From: Adhaeribacter pallidiroseus
Lineage (GTDB): Bacteria; Bacteroidota; Bacteroidia; Cytophagales; Hymenobacteraceae
Direction of reading: 5' to 3'
Assembly: GCF_003340495.1 (NCBI RefSeq)
Contig: NZ_QASA01000001.1
Coordinates: 2,976,001-3,040,000 of the forward strand
Length of the DNA stretch: 64,000 nt
Shown here in pieces: positions 9,542-19,186 of this stretch; positions within the stretch are counted from its first letter, which is position 1; every line of letters starts with the position of its first letter. The notes under the pieces were generated by a model. The model saw nothing but the letters and a program-made list of their open reading frames with translations, had not been told where the DNA came from and did no database searches. The translations under genes and the position numbers were made by a program.

Positions 9542-10276
9542 ATGCCCATCCTTATATTTTTCGTTGCGCACTGGTACTTATCTTTATTTGTTCAAACATT
9601 TTACCTGCACCGGTATGCGGCTCATAAAATGTTCACTATGAATTCTTTCTGGGAAAAATTCTTTTTTTTGCTAACGTATATTGCCCAGGGTTCTTCGTTT
9701 TTATCGCCGCGGGCTTACGCTATTTTGCATCGCATGCACCATGCATTTTCCGATACCGACAAAGATCCGCACTCCCCGCATTTCTCCAATAATGCTTTTA
9801 CCATGATGTGGAAAACCAAAAACATTTACAACAATGTGTTGCATAAACGTGTAGAAGCCGAAGAGCGTTTTGAAGGTAGTTATCCCTTATGGAATGCGAT
9901 TGAAAAAGTTGGTGACACTTACTTATCCCGGATTGGCTGGGGCACTTTATACGTGTTATTTTACATTTCTTTTGCCACCCAATGGTGGATGTACTTGCTG
10001 TTGCCGCTTCACTTTTTAATGGGGCCGATACATGGAGCTATTGTTAATTGGAGTGGTCATAAATACGGTTATCAAAACTTCGACAATAACGATAAATCCC
10101 GCAATTCCCTGTTTTTTGATTTTTTAACCGGCGGGGAGTTATTTCAGAACAATCACCACAAATTACCTAACCGGGTTAATTTTGGCGTAAAATGGTGGGA
10201 AGTAGATCCTACTTATCCGGTAATTTGGGCACTGGATAAATTAAGAATTATTCGCTTAAAAAAAGTACGGGCTTAA
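9542..10276 (+). CDS. Acyl-CoA / fatty-acid desaturase
   Basis: 244 residues, hydrophobic with several membrane segments, and the histidine clusters of the membrane-bound di-iron desaturases: HRYAAH (about 22-27), HRMHH (about 62-66), HGAIVNWSGH and NNHHKLP. The family introduces a cis double bond (usually delta-9) in acyl chains at the membrane. Compact length is normal for bacterial forms. A possible -7 box TAGCTTTG lies at 9455-9462. A strong terminator follows, so it is likely a single-gene unit. Confidence 0.9.
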   Translation: MPILIFFVAHWYLSLFVQTFYLHRYAAHKMFTMNSFWEKFFFLLTYIAQGSSFLSPRAYAILHRMHHAFSDTDKDPHSPHFSNNAFTMMWKTKNIYNNVLHKRVEAEERFEGSYPLWNAIEKVGDTYLSRIGWGTLYVLFYISFATQWWMYLLLPLHFLMGPIHGAIVNWSGHKYGYQNFDNNDKSRNSLFFDFLTGGELFQNNHHKLPNRVNFGVKWWEVDPTYPVIWALDKLRIIRLKKVRA

Positions 10277-10299
10277 CTTTCCGTATTAACTTTATATGC

Positions 10300-10330
10300 A
10301 AAGTCTCTTTATGCTGTATAAAGAGACTTT
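10300..10330 (+). terminator. Rho-independent terminator after the desaturase gene
   Basis: Perfect 13-bp stem (10300-10312 with 10318-10330), loop GCTGT, followed by a run of T. Confidence 0.85.
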
Positions 10331-10397
10331 TTTTATTTTTACTCTTTAGCAAAATAAAAACAAGCTTACCTTTAACTATTTAACTATAAAATAAGGA

Positions 10398-11894
10398 GTG
10401 CCTAAAAATCATCCCCTTTCTCTTGTAGGTTACATTGCAGCCGGTGTCCTTATTTTCACAATACAAACACATTTAATCGGGCAAGCAGGTTTTTTTGATT
10501 ACGATTCGGCCCGCAACTGGCAGATTGTGCAGGAAATTGGGAATGGTCATTTTGAACATTTATTTCAACACGCCAGTCCTACTTTTTTTCTGTTTTATGC
10601 TTGCTTTACGTTTTTTGCGTTAAATTTTCAGTTTTATATTCTGGTTAACTGCTTGTTTAATGTGCTGGCCATTTTGCTCATTGGCCGATTTGTAGCTCTC
10701 CAGGTTAATTTAACAGCCTTCTTTACTTTCCTTCTATTAATATTTACCGGTTTATCGGGCTACTTAGCCATCAATGGCCGCTATTTTACCATAGAAGCAC
10801 CTAGTTTATTCTTGTTTGCTTTTCTTTTACCCCAATATTACAAACGCTTTCGGGAACACAGTTATAGCGCTTTTCTCCAGGTAGCTGGACTTTTAGCAAT
10901 AGGGCTGACAATTAATTATAAGTTTTTGCTGCTGTTGCCAATTGCCCTGGTTTTAGAATATATTTATTTCGACCGAGCTCTGCAGAAAAAACATTTAATT
11001 TACAGCGGGCTGATTCTATTATTGCCGTTTGTTTTTTATGCTGGGATTGCCGCGCTGGTAAACTTACCTTTTTACCGTTTTCCGGCGGTTTACTATACGC
11101 TTATTCATAATTACCAAGTTCCGAATCCAAGTGCCCGAGTTGGTTTTTTAAATGTAGACTTATCCTTTTATTTGCAATACTTCTTACGGTTTGAATCCCC
11201 TTTAGTGGTGGCAGGCCTATTTCTTTTTCCGCTATTATTTCGGCGGCAAATTTTTATACCGTGGCGCAAAACGACCATTCACGTTTGGGGATACTTATTC
11301 TGGATTATCCTGTTATACGTTGCCGGCATGCATTTGCTCCAAAAAGCTCCACGGGGTTTATTTCTGGTATACAGTTTATTATACGCTATTACCTTCGTGA
11401 GCAGCTTGCACTTAATCAGGAATAGAATATTGCTGGTTGGTTTAATTTCAACCAGTATTATTTACCAAGGTTTTGTATTGCAAAAAGAAGTTTTCGCCTA
11501 TGCGAACACTAGTTATCCGTTGGTAGTAAATTATTTACAGCACCGCCACATTACTAAATTAGCCAGCGCCGTTGGTTTAGGAATAACACCCTTTGCCCAA
11601 AAGGCTAACCTCGAAGTAACTTTGGTTTTTAATGAAGCGCAATTGCCTGCTTTAAAAGCACAAGGTTACCGTTATGTGTTGCTCGATGATTATTATCTGG
11701 CCGCTAACATCCTAAATTTTAAAAAAATAGAAAAAATTACTCCGGTTGCAACCTGGTCAGAATCTAGTTTAATGGTGCCCTATTTATACCTAGATCAAAG
11801 TGAATTTACCGGCTTTTCTTACGAGCAAGCTTTACAAGCCAGACAACATGCTGTCCAGGACTCCATTCAATTACGATTAATTCTGATTCCATAA
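10398..11894 (+). CDS. Polytopic membrane protein, possible GT-C-fold glycosyltransferase
   Basis: 498 residues from GTG 10398; an in-frame TAA at 10392 rules out a longer form. About ten hydrophobic segments are visible, then a soluble C-terminal tail of about 120 residues. The first outer loop contains FFDYDSARNW, resembling the acidic first-loop motif of GT-C glycosyltransferases (PMT/ArnT type) that use lipid-linked sugars. The similarity is weak and I cannot name a substrate. It could also be a plain hypothetical membrane protein. Neighbours give no pathway hint. Confidence 0.6.
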   Translation: MPKNHPLSLVGYIAAGVLIFTIQTHLIGQAGFFDYDSARNWQIVQEIGNGHFEHLFQHASPTFFLFYACFTFFALNFQFYILVNCLFNVLAILLIGRFVALQVNLTAFFTFLLLIFTGLSGYLAINGRYFTIEAPSLFLFAFLLPQYYKRFREHSYSAFLQVAGLLAIGLTINYKFLLLLPIALVLEYIYFDRALQKKHLIYSGLILLLPFVFYAGIAALVNLPFYRFPAVYYTLIHNYQVPNPSARVGFLNVDLSFYLQYFLRFESPLVVAGLFLFPLLFRRQIFIPWRKTTIHVWGYLFWIILLYVAGMHLLQKAPRGLFLVYSLLYAITFVSSLHLIRNRILLVGLISTSIIYQGFVLQKEVFAYANTSYPLVVNYLQHRHITKLASAVGLGITPFAQKANLEVTLVFNEAQLPALKAQGYRYVLLDDYYLAANILNFKKIEKITPVATWSESSLMVPYLYLDQSEFTGFSYEQALQARQHAVQDSIQLRLILIP

Positions 11895-12283
11895 TTGTTT
11901 AAATTTAGTTTCAGCATCTGTTCTAAAACAATTAAATAGCTTAAGCAGAGTTTGGTTACTTGGGCTTTACAGTTCAGCAAAAAGTATTGGTTTGCACTTT
12001 CTCGTCCCCTGATAAAACCAAGGATTACAATTCAGCTGGTTATTCAAAATGTAACTATCCTATTGATCGTAAGGCAACTAAAATTTAAAAAATAGTAGAT
12101 AAGTAACAGGACAAAATTAAGTTGATAAAAACCTGAGTTTAAGTATTTGATTATTAATCTATTAACGATCTTACAACGAACAACTAAAAACGACCAACTA
12201 CTTAGTATTACAATTATAGGAATTGATGATCTTTAACTACAGCATTATTTACTGGATGTAATACAATTTTTAAAAAAGTTTCT
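11895..12283. other. Intergenic spacer upstream of rpsP, no gene seen
   Basis: About 390 bp, AT-rich. It contains a degenerate low-complexity stretch near 12170-12200 (CGAACAACTAAAAACGACCAAC). No ORF with coding character, no tRNA-like fold. Confidence 0.5.
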
Positions 12284-12291
12284 TATCTTTG
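12284..12291 (+). promoter_or_regulatory. -7 element of the rpsP promoter
   Basis: TATCTTTG, an exact match to the Bacteroidota TAnnTTTG box, 52 bp before the rpsP ATG. The -33 region is AT-rich with no clear TTTG. Confidence 0.6.
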
Positions 12292-12303
12292 CAACCTCAA
12301 AAA

Positions 12304-12320
12304 GACGGACGGGTTCCGTC
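12304..12320 (+). promoter_or_regulatory. Hairpin in the rpsP 5' leader
   Basis: GACGGA (12304-12309) pairs with TCCGTC (12315-12320) around loop CGGGT, within the short untranslated leader. A second weak TAAC/GTTA stem follows at about 12324-12336. Ribosomal-protein leaders that control their own operon are known in Bacteroidota; assignment to one here is a guess. Confidence 0.35.
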
Positions 12321-12343
12321 GCTTAACAAAACGTTAGTTTATT

Positions 12344-12877
12344 ATGCCTGTTAAAATCAGACTGGCCCGCAGAGGCCGTAAAAAAGCTGCCATGTACGAC
12401 ATTGTGGTGGCAGACTCCAGATCCCCACGTGATGGAAAATTTATCGAAAAATTAGGTACTTACAATCCCAACACCAATCCGGCTTCCATTAATTTCAACC
12501 AGGATAAGGCTTTTACCTGGGTAATGAACGGTGCGCAACCTACCGATACTGTAAAAGCCATGCTTTCGTATACGGGAATATTGTTTAAAAAGCACTTACA
12601 GATTGGAGTAGCTAAAGGCGCTTTAACGCAAGAGCAAGCCGATTCGAAATTCCAGACCTGGAAAGATGAGAAAGAAGCTAAAATTCAGGGCAAGCGCGAA
12701 ACCTTAAACTTGAAAAAATCCGATGCCGCTAAAGCTGCTTTAGACAACGAACGTAAAATTAACGAAGCTCGCGCCGAGGCGCTCCGGAAACGGGCCGCAG
12801 ATGCTGCCAAAGCTGCTGAACCGGCAGCTCCAGCGGAAGACGCTGCCGAAGCACCGGCCGCCGAAGAACAAGCTTAA
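12344..12877 (+). CDS. rpsP: 30S ribosomal protein S16
   Basis: 177 residues. The N-terminal 80 or so form the bS16 core (VKIRLARRGRKKAAMYDIV, SPRDGKFIEKLGTYNP). The remainder is a charged helix ending in an Ala/Glu/Pro-rich tail, a C-terminal extension common in Bacteroidota but longer than E. coli S16 (82 residues). First gene of the rpsP-rimM-trmD-rplS cluster; 15 bp separates it from rimM. Confidence 0.97.
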   Translation: MPVKIRLARRGRKKAAMYDIVVADSRSPRDGKFIEKLGTYNPNTNPASINFNQDKAFTWVMNGAQPTDTVKAMLSYTGILFKKHLQIGVAKGALTQEQADSKFQTWKDEKEAKIQGKRETLNLKKSDAAKAALDNERKINEARAEALRKRAADAAKAAEPAAPAEDAAEAPAAEEQA

Positions 12878-12892
12878 TTTTAATTATCTACC

Positions 12893-13462
12893 ATGAATAT
12901 TGATGCCTGTTACCAATTAGGTTACATCGTCCGGACGCATGGTATTAAGGGCCAGGTAATTGCTTTTTTTGATGTAGATTACCCGGAAGATTACGAAGAA
13001 TTGGAATCAGTTTTCCTGCTTATTAGCGGAAAGCTGGTTCCTTTTTTTATTCAAACCATTGACTCGCAAGCTAAAAACCGGTTTCTAGTTAAATTTGAAG
13101 ATACCGATACTATTGAGCAAGCCGAAAGGTTAAAAGGTATCTCCTTGTACCTGCCCCTAGAATCCTTACCTGACCTGGAAGCAGACCAATTTTATTATCA
13201 TGACTTAATTGGTTATACTATTGTGGATGAAAACTTAGGTAAACTGGGAGTAGTAAAAGAGTTGTTTGAACTTCCGCACCAAGATTTAATGGCTATGGAT
13301 TACCAGGGCGCCGAAGTTTTAATACCCATGCAGGATGAAATCATACTTCGAGCGGAAAAAGATACGCAAACCTTATACGTGAACCTGCCCGAAGGCTTGG
13401 TAGAGGTGTACACTCAGGCTGGTAACAGCAGGGAGGAAGAACCCGACGACGATGCGGTTTGA
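12893..13462 (+). CDS. rimM: Ribosome maturation factor RimM
   Basis: 189 residues. N-terminal RimM domain ([16 protein letters not shown]...) and C-terminal PRC-barrel (about 100-170) with [11 protein letters not shown] and LIPMQDEII. RimM binds S19 in the 30S head and helps 16S rRNA processing. The final acidic codons overlap the start of trmD by 11 bp, pointing to translational coupling. Confidence 0.95.
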   Translation: MNIDACYQLGYIVRTHGIKGQVIAFFDVDYPEDYEELESVFLLISGKLVPFFIQTIDSQAKNRFLVKFEDTDTIEQAERLKGISLYLPLESLPDLEADQFYYHDLIGYTIVDENLGKLGVVKELFELPHQDLMAMDYQGAEVLIPMQDEIILRAEKDTQTLYVNLPEGLVEVYTQAGNSREEEPDDDAV

Positions 13463-14126
13463 TATTATTAGTTGCCAGCCCGACTTACTCGATAGCCCTT
13501 TCGGCCATTCTATTTTAAAACGCGCGCAACAAAAAGGCCTGGTAGAAATTTACGTGAATGACTTGCGTAAATATGCCATCAATAAATACGGCCAGATTGA
13601 TGATTACGCTTTTGGTGGGGGCGCTGGCATGGTAATGATGATTGAGCCCATTGCCAAATGCTTAGCCGAATTACAAGCACAGCGCGAATACAATGCCGTT
13701 ATTTACATGACTCCCGACGGAGAAACCTTAACCCAGAATACCGTGAACCGGTTCTCTCTTTTACAAAATATTATAATACTATGCGGGCATTACAAAGGAG
13801 TAGACGAACGGGTTCGCCAGCATTTTATCACGCATGAAATTAGTATTGGTGATTATGTATTATCGGGAGGTGAACTGGGTGCAGCCGTTTTAACCGATGC
13901 TATAATCCGAATTTTACCGGGCGTTTTAAATGATGAATCATCGGCTTTAACCGATTCGTTTCAGGATGGTTTACTGGCCCCGCCGGTTTACACCCGACCG
14001 GCTGATTACAATGGCTGGTCGGTACCTGCCGTTCTGCTTTCCGGTGATACTCCTAAAATAGAACAATGGCGCTTTGAGCAAGCAGTTGCCCGCACCGAAC
14101 AACGCCGTCCGGATTTACTGCATTAA
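13452..14126 (+). CDS. trmD: tRNA (guanine(37)-N1)-methyltransferase
   Basis: 224 residues, normal for TrmD. The SAM-binding trefoil-knot signatures are present: [23 protein letters not shown] and [14 protein letters not shown]. It methylates G37 of tRNAs to prevent +1 frameshifting. The ATG overlaps the rimM stop region (13452-13462). The next gene, rplS, has its own promoter. Confidence 0.97.
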   Translation: MRFDIISCQPDLLDSPFGHSILKRAQQKGLVEIYVNDLRKYAINKYGQIDDYAFGGGAGMVMMIEPIAKCLAELQAQREYNAVIYMTPDGETLTQNTVNRFSLLQNIIILCGHYKGVDERVRQHFITHEISIGDYVLSGGELGAAVLTDAIIRILPGVLNDESSALTDSFQDGLLAPPVYTRPADYNGWSVPAVLLSGDTPKIEQWRFEQAVARTEQRRPDLLH

Positions 14127-14270
14127 TCTATAGTCTACGGTCCACAATCCCTTAAAATATTATTAAACGGCCGAGTTTTCAAAAGTATTTCTGCTATTCA
14201 TTTTCTGATTTTTTAACTTAAAACAGGAACGATTACTGAGTAATACAGTCTACTAACTATCAACTAATTT

Positions 14271-14300
14271 TTTGTTTTTACAAAAAATTTTCTATCTTTG
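14271..14300 (+). promoter_or_regulatory. rplS promoter
   Basis: TTTG (14271-14274), 18-bp spacer, TATCTTTG (14293-14300): a full Bacteroidota sigma-A type promoter 44 bp before the rplS ATG. It shows rplS can be transcribed separately from rpsP-rimM-trmD. Confidence 0.75.
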
Positions 14301-14343
14301 CAGTCCGAATTTTGAAGATACGTTATAATCCATTATAAGAGCC

Positions 14344-14709
14344 ATGAGCCAATTATTAGATCTCATTCAACAAGAATACAATGAAAAGCGCGCCGGTATT
14401 CCTGATTTCGCTGCTGGTGATACCATTAACATTCACGTAAAAATACGGGAAGGTAACAAAGAACGGATTCAGCAGTTTCAAGGAGTTGTGATTCAGCGTA
14501 AGAACCCGAATAGCAATGGTGAAACTTTCACGGTACGTAAAGTATCTAACCAAATTGGTCTGGAACGTATTTTCCCTTTATTATCACCAAACATTGAGAA
14601 AATTGAAGTTATCCGTCGTGGTAAAGTAAGAAGAGCCCGTTTGTATTATCTCCGTGGTCTTTCCGGTAAAGCTTCTAGAATTAAAGAACGTCGTTTTAAA
14701 ACGGCTTAA
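14344..14709 (+). CDS. rplS: 50S ribosomal protein L19
   Basis: 121 residues, standard length. Signature stretches are [28 protein letters not shown] and [24 protein letters not shown]. Last gene of the cluster, behind its own promoter and before a very stable terminator. Confidence 0.97.
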   Translation: MSQLLDLIQQEYNEKRAGIPDFAAGDTINIHVKIREGNKERIQQFQGVVIQRKNPNSNGETFTVRKVSNQIGLERIFPLLSPNIEKIEVIRRGKVRRARLYYLRGLSGKASRIKERRFKTA

Positions 14710-14743
14710 TTCTAATTATTTAAAAAATAGCCTTTCATATATT

Positions 14744-14790
14744 AAAAACAGAAGGCGCTGACCAGAAACTGGTTAGCGCCTTCTGTTTTT
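14744..14790 (+). terminator. Rho-independent terminator after rplS
   Basis: A 22-base-pair stem (with one G-U pair) and an AAA loop; the stem base is A5/T5. Very stable and possibly bidirectional. The rest of the gap to 15044 (about 250 bp) shows no gene. Confidence 0.9.
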
Positions 14791-15044
14791 AATTAGATTC
14801 TCTCCAATCTTCTTTTAACTTCTATCTTGAAACGTATTTTAAATATTTTATAATTTGATTAATGTTTACGTACATACAATTAACACAATTTTTCTTTGCA
14901 GTTAGCTACCCACTACAAATTGTAAATAGCAAGTATTTCTTTATACAAAGGGGCTGCTATTTACTATTACGATCATCCATTCCGCAGAAAGAAACAAACA
15001 CAACAAAAACTGGTATATTGGTAATTTAATAGAAAAGTAAAATT

Positions 15045-15704
15045 ATGTCTAACGAAACAGAAATACGGGAAGCTGTAAAATCAGGTGATATTGCGCAGGT
15101 AAAAGCCTTATTATCGAATGAACCAGATTTAATTCATGCAAAAACTGATGACCAGATTTCAGTAGTCTTGTTAGCCACTTACCAGCGGAATCCGCGCTTA
15201 TTAGAAGTGTTACTGGCTCATGACAATTATAAGCTCAGTATATTTGAAGCAGCTGCTTTAGGAGAAAACGACCGGGTTCAGGAATTGCTGAACGAACAAC
15301 CGGAATTACTGCATGCCACTTCCCCGGATGGGTTTAGTCCTTTAGGTTTAGCAAGCTTTTTTGGCCATCTGGATACCGTAAAGTTATTACTAGTAAAAGG
15401 AGCCGCGGTAAATGAACCTTCTAAAAATGCCTGGCAAGTGCATCCATTACACTCCGCAGTAGCATCTCGTAGCCTCGAAACCGTTACTTACTTATTGCAG
15501 CAAGGCGCGGCTATTAACGGCCAGCAACAACACGGTTTTACGCCGCTGCACACCGCTGCCCAACACGGCGATGCGGATATGATTAAATTACTACTGGAAC
15601 ATGGGGCTGATATTAATGCAGTAACGACTGCAGGCGAAACAGCTATGGACATTGCTCTTAAATGCAAGCACACGGAAGCAGTGCAAATGTTTGTAGCCGG
15701 TTAA
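15045..15704 (+). CDS. Ankyrin-repeat protein
   Basis: 219 residues made almost wholly of ankyrin repeats of about 33 residues. Clear units are at about 5-35, 72-105 (DGFSPLGLASFFGHLDTVKLLL), 108-140, 145-175 (GFTPLHTAAQHGDADMIKLLL) and 178-210. No signal peptide or other domain, so it is probably a cytoplasmic protein-binding scaffold. No neighbour suggests a partner. Confidence 0.88.
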   Translation: MSNETEIREAVKSGDIAQVKALLSNEPDLIHAKTDDQISVVLLATYQRNPRLLEVLLAHDNYKLSIFEAAALGENDRVQELLNEQPELLHATSPDGFSPLGLASFFGHLDTVKLLLVKGAAVNEPSKNAWQVHPLHSAVASRSLETVTYLLQQGAAINGQQQHGFTPLHTAAQHGDADMIKLLLEHGADINAVTTAGETAMDIALKCKHTEAVQMFVAG

Positions 15705-15791
15705 TTTTTTAAATTTTTTAAGGTACTAATTACTTCTTGCTAAAAACATTGCCATAGTATTTCTAAGATACAGCAGTTAAGTTACTAAATT

Positions 15792-17921
15792 TTAATGGAA
15801 ACCATAGCGTACCTGTACGCGAACATCTTCCCGCTGGCTCCCCTGCATTTCCTCCAAACCTGAACCTAGGGTTTTCTGGTGGCGGTAATCTGTAGCCGAA
15901 TACTTTAGCCAGAAATTAAGTTTGGCACTGGCTTTAAATTGTACCAGAAGGTAATAATGCGCTCCTACTCCGCTCAAAGCAGGCACGGAGAATGCATACA
16001 ACACATCCCGCTCTATGGTATACTGGCGGTTATCGTAATTATCAGTGTCGAACAAGCCATAACGGGTACTAAACTGCCATTTTTTTAAATTTAGATTAAT
16101 ATCCTGCGCCATAAAATAACCTTGGGTAGTACTGCCTTCAACGATAAAAGAGCTCTGCTGTATCCGCGAACGTAAGTTTAGCTTAGGCGTAGGTGTATAA
16201 TCTAGATATACCAAAAAGCTATGACGAAGGGTTGGGCTCACAAAATCAATCTGTTGATTTACCACTGGTGTATTTCGCCCCTTATTCTCCGTCCGGAATT
16301 GCGCGTATAGTAGAGCTGTTTTAGTTGGTTGGTATTGCAAACGTACTAAACTCTCGGATCCATGAGAAGGAGCATCTACCCGGTATTTTAGCCAAGGAAA
16401 GGTAAAAAGATCGTGATAGGCTGTAATTTCCCAGTGGGAAGCCGGTTTTATCTTTAAACCAAAGTACCAACCTTGCTCATTGTTATTGCGGGTGCTTTCG
16501 CCAAAGGCGTTCCCGTACGCAGAATGAAACTGACGACCGTAATTACGGTAAAGTACGGATGCTTCTACCTGCGCCGACAAACTCGCCAGTATCCCATTTA
16601 CAGTTCCCCAGCCTCCGGTAGAAGAGCGGGCCGTTTCTCCGAAAAAATTTAAATTTTGCCAGCTATAGGCATAGTGCGTTCCGACACTTACAAGCTGCCG
16701 GCCAGTAAACTCAAATTGGTTATACGAGCGTGAGACGGGTTGCCGGGCTGCGCTGTATGTGGTGCGCAGAGCAGTTAAGCCAATTGTAAATGGAGCGTGT
16801 TTAGCCCGGTACAAAAAATTTCCGCCGGTTACGTGTTCCTCTATTCGGTGCTTCGCATTAATTTCGGAAAGGGTCCGGTGAAAGCCTGTGGCTTGAATAG
16901 AAGAAAAAGAATCGTCGGTAGCTCCATCTTCCGTTGCTAAAGTATCCGTGCTACTTTGCAGATTACCATCCAGGTTTTTCTGTGAGTAAAACAACGTTGA
17001 TTCCCAGGAACCCCAGGTATAAGTAACAGCGGCTCCCCGAAAAAAAGCTGCCTCCAACACTGATGAATAAGGTCTGATACCTAAGTTGCTCCGGCGGAGG
17101 GTAGTAATTGTTTCGGCGCCTTTGCCCACGGCGAAACCGCCCGCCAGCAGTAATCCTTGGCCAAACTGCATCTGATAATCGCCTATTGCTAAGGTTTTAA
17201 ACCTACCTTGATTATACAATTGCAGATGCGCGGAGTAAAAATCTAAGCCGTAACGCCGGGTATCCTTATCCCAAATCAACTGTTCACCGGCATCTTTTTC
17301 CGCGGTAAAGCCCACACTAAAATCACGGGCATGGCTGTTACGGTACCGAATGAGGTATTTGTTGGGGGAGCCCTGGTAACGGCTGGCAATTCTACCGGTG
17401 CTACTGGTATCAGCCAAAGTGTATCCCTTTCGTTGCTGCAGCGAACGGTCGTATCGAACTAAGAAATATTGGTTTTCTTCTTGTTGCATGCGGAGCCATA
17501 AAGGCTGTAATTGCGTGAGCAGGTTTCCTGCGGGTATAACCACAAAGGGCAGTAATTTGTAAATAGTAGCTAAATCAAATCCCGGAATAGCTTGTAATTC
17601 ATAAGAACTTAACAAGGGACTGTTTAACCGCATATACTCCAGAAAGTTATTTACCTGCATCGGCGACAAAATAAATAATGATTCTAATTCTTCGCGATTG
17701 GTTTTGTTCAGGTTAATTGGTTGCTGATAGTATTGAAGAAGATTTTCGTAAACATCTTCGTATACCAGGTTGGCATTATCCGGTTGAGTGACAAGTTCCT
17801 GAGCTAATAATTCTAAATTTATAGCAGCACGCGGTACTTCCTGGGCCCATGTAAAAGTACTTGCCAGCCATAAAAAGCTGCCTAATATCAGCCTTAGCCA
17901 CTTGTTGCTGCTTAATTCCAT
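15792..17921 (-). CDS. Helix-hairpin-helix domain plus outer-membrane beta-barrel protein
   Basis: 709 residues with a signal peptide ending in TFTWAQ. Residues about 70-130 form ComEA-like helix-hairpin-helix units (PINLNKTNREELESLFILSP and the following SYELQAIPGFD). The rest is a long aromatic-rich beta-strand region ending in RVQVRYGFH, which looks like an outer-membrane barrel with a terminal aromatic-type strand. The architecture recurs in Bacteroidota, where its role is not established; DNA contact through HhH is only a suggestion. The start overlaps the end of the PorV-like gene by 10 bp, so the two are coupled. Confidence 0.75.
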   Translation of the reverse strand: MELSSNKWLRLILGSFLWLASTFTWAQEVPRAAINLELLAQELVTQPDNANLVYEDVYENLLQYYQQPINLNKTNREELESLFILSPMQVNNFLEYMRLNSPLLSSYELQAIPGFDLATIYKLLPFVVIPAGNLLTQLQPLWLRMQQEENQYFLVRYDRSLQQRKGYTLADTSSTGRIASRYQGSPNKYLIRYRNSHARDFSVGFTAEKDAGEQLIWDKDTRRYGLDFYSAHLQLYNQGRFKTLAIGDYQMQFGQGLLLAGGFAVGKGAETITTLRRSNLGIRPYSSVLEAAFFRGAAVTYTWGSWESTLFYSQKNLDGNLQSSTDTLATEDGATDDSFSSIQATGFHRTLSEINAKHRIEEHVTGGNFLYRAKHAPFTIGLTALRTTYSAARQPVSRSYNQFEFTGRQLVSVGTHYAYSWQNLNFFGETARSSTGGWGTVNGILASLSAQVEASVLYRNYGRQFHSAYGNAFGESTRNNNEQGWYFGLKIKPASHWEITAYHDLFTFPWLKYRVDAPSHGSESLVRLQYQPTKTALLYAQFRTENKGRNTPVVNQQIDFVSPTLRHSFLVYLDYTPTPKLNLRSRIQQSSFIVEGSTTQGYFMAQDINLNLKKWQFSTRYGLFDTDNYDNRQYTIERDVLYAFSVPALSGVGAHYYLLVQFKASAKLNFWLKYSATDYRHQKTLGSGLEEMQGSQREDVRVQVRYGFH

Positions 17922-18733
17922 TTAAAAGATATGGCTAATTGATGGAGATTTCCTAAAACAGATTGGCGGCCAAAACCATAATCCAATTGCAACTGCTTGG
18001 CCTGGAAGCCAGTACCAAACGAAAATTGCTCCGTAGCAGTGGCTACACCGGTCCGTAAGGTGAGTTTTTCAATTAACTTGTACTCCAAGGCTACTTTTAA
18101 ATTAACCGGGTATTCTAAATGCTTTTCGGCTTCGGTTATTACCTGCACTTGCTTAATAGGCTGGTACGATAAGCCGGCCCGCATCACTGTAGGCAGGCGT
18201 TCGTCCTGGTAATCACCGAGTTTTGCTTGATTGATGTTAAAAATGGATGCGCCAAAAACTAAATGCGGAACAACTTCAGACTGACCACCGAATGAAATAG
18301 CAATAACTTTTTTGCTACCTAATTCTTCCAAATGCGTTTGCAACAAATCGGCTTTAATACCTAAATTTACGGTACCCAGGCGGTGAGCAAAACCAATACC
18401 TAAGCGTTGTTCGTTGTACCATTGATCGCCGAATCTGGAACAATCTACCCCAAACGCTCCTGCTTTTTTGGTAGGAAATACGGCTTGCAGACCAACTGTA
18501 GAAAAGGCGGTAATGTTAAACCGGTTCTCAGCGAACACACCTAACTCCAATGCCTTTAATGAGGCAATGCCGGCTACATTGTTACGGACAGCCCAAACAT
18601 CGGTTAAAGTTACGGACGCGCCCGATAATCCAGCGGCACGGGCACCGATAGGAAAAGGTTCATGAGCCGCATAAGTATTAGAAACCCAAAAGAATAAAAT
18701 GAAACAAAAAGTTAACCGGGTAAAAACAACCAT
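17912..18733 (-). CDS. PorV/PorQ-like outer-membrane beta-barrel protein
   Basis: 273 residues with a signal peptide (to about residue 22, NTYAA). The N-terminus of the mature form, PIGARAAGLSGASVTLTD...NNVAGIASL, is the typical opening of the PorV/PorQ/FadL-like small barrels of Bacteroidota. The rest alternates beta strands and ends LHQLAISFKWN. Some relatives serve type IX secretion; this one is not enough alone to assign that role. It precedes and overlaps the HhH-barrel gene by 10 bp, suggesting a two-component envelope unit. Confidence 0.65.
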   Translation of the reverse strand: MVVFTRLTFCFILFFWVSNTYAAHEPFPIGARAAGLSGASVTLTDVWAVRNNVAGIASLKALELGVFAENRFNITAFSTVGLQAVFPTKKAGAFGVDCSRFGDQWYNEQRLGIGFAHRLGTVNLGIKADLLQTHLEELGSKKVIAISFGGQSEVVPHLVFGASIFNINQAKLGDYQDERLPTVMRAGLSYQPIKQVQVITEAEKHLEYPVNLKVALEYKLIEKLTLRTGVATATEQFSFGTGFQAKQLQLDYGFGRQSVLGNLHQLAISFKWN

Positions 18734-18967
18734 ACTGTATTTTTAAATTTTCGCGCAATAGCATACTAATAAGCTTGTTTTTAAACCAGATTAATCTTAA
18801 ATAACACCAACTCCATTGGTGCTAAACATCTGAAGCTGTTTAGACCGCGGTTTTCTTTTATCTGATAAAAAGAGTTGTAATCCAAGAAATACTAATTTTA
18901 CACAAGCTTTAATCGCACGGAGCTGCTTAATTTTTGGTTGTAGAGTTACCAGTTAGATGGGTGAGTT

Positions 18968-19186
18968 ATGAAATTCATGCAGTATTTCTTATTAAGCTTA
19001 GTGTGGGTTTATCAAAAAGTGCTTTCGCCTTTAAAAACACCCAGTTGCCGGTTTACGCCTACTTGTTCCGAGTACGCCGGACTAGCTTTACGCAAACATG
19101 GCTCTATTGTGGGAACTAAATTAGCGGTAAAGCGACTGGTAAAATGCCACCCTTGGGGAGGAAGCGGCTATGACCCTGTTCCGTAA
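18968..19186 (+). CDS. yidD: Membrane protein insertion efficiency factor YidD
   Basis: 72 residues. Strong match to YidD: N-terminal amphipathic helix, then [11 protein letters not shown] and the ending [14 protein letters not shown]. It helps YidC-dependent membrane insertion. In many bacteria it lies in the rnpA-yidC cluster; here it stands alone. The 298 bp after it (19187-19484) hold no supported gene. Confidence 0.93.
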   Translation: MKFMQYFLLSLVWVYQKVLSPLKTPSCRFTPTCSEYAGLALRKHGSIVGTKLAVKRLVKCHPWGGSGYDPVP

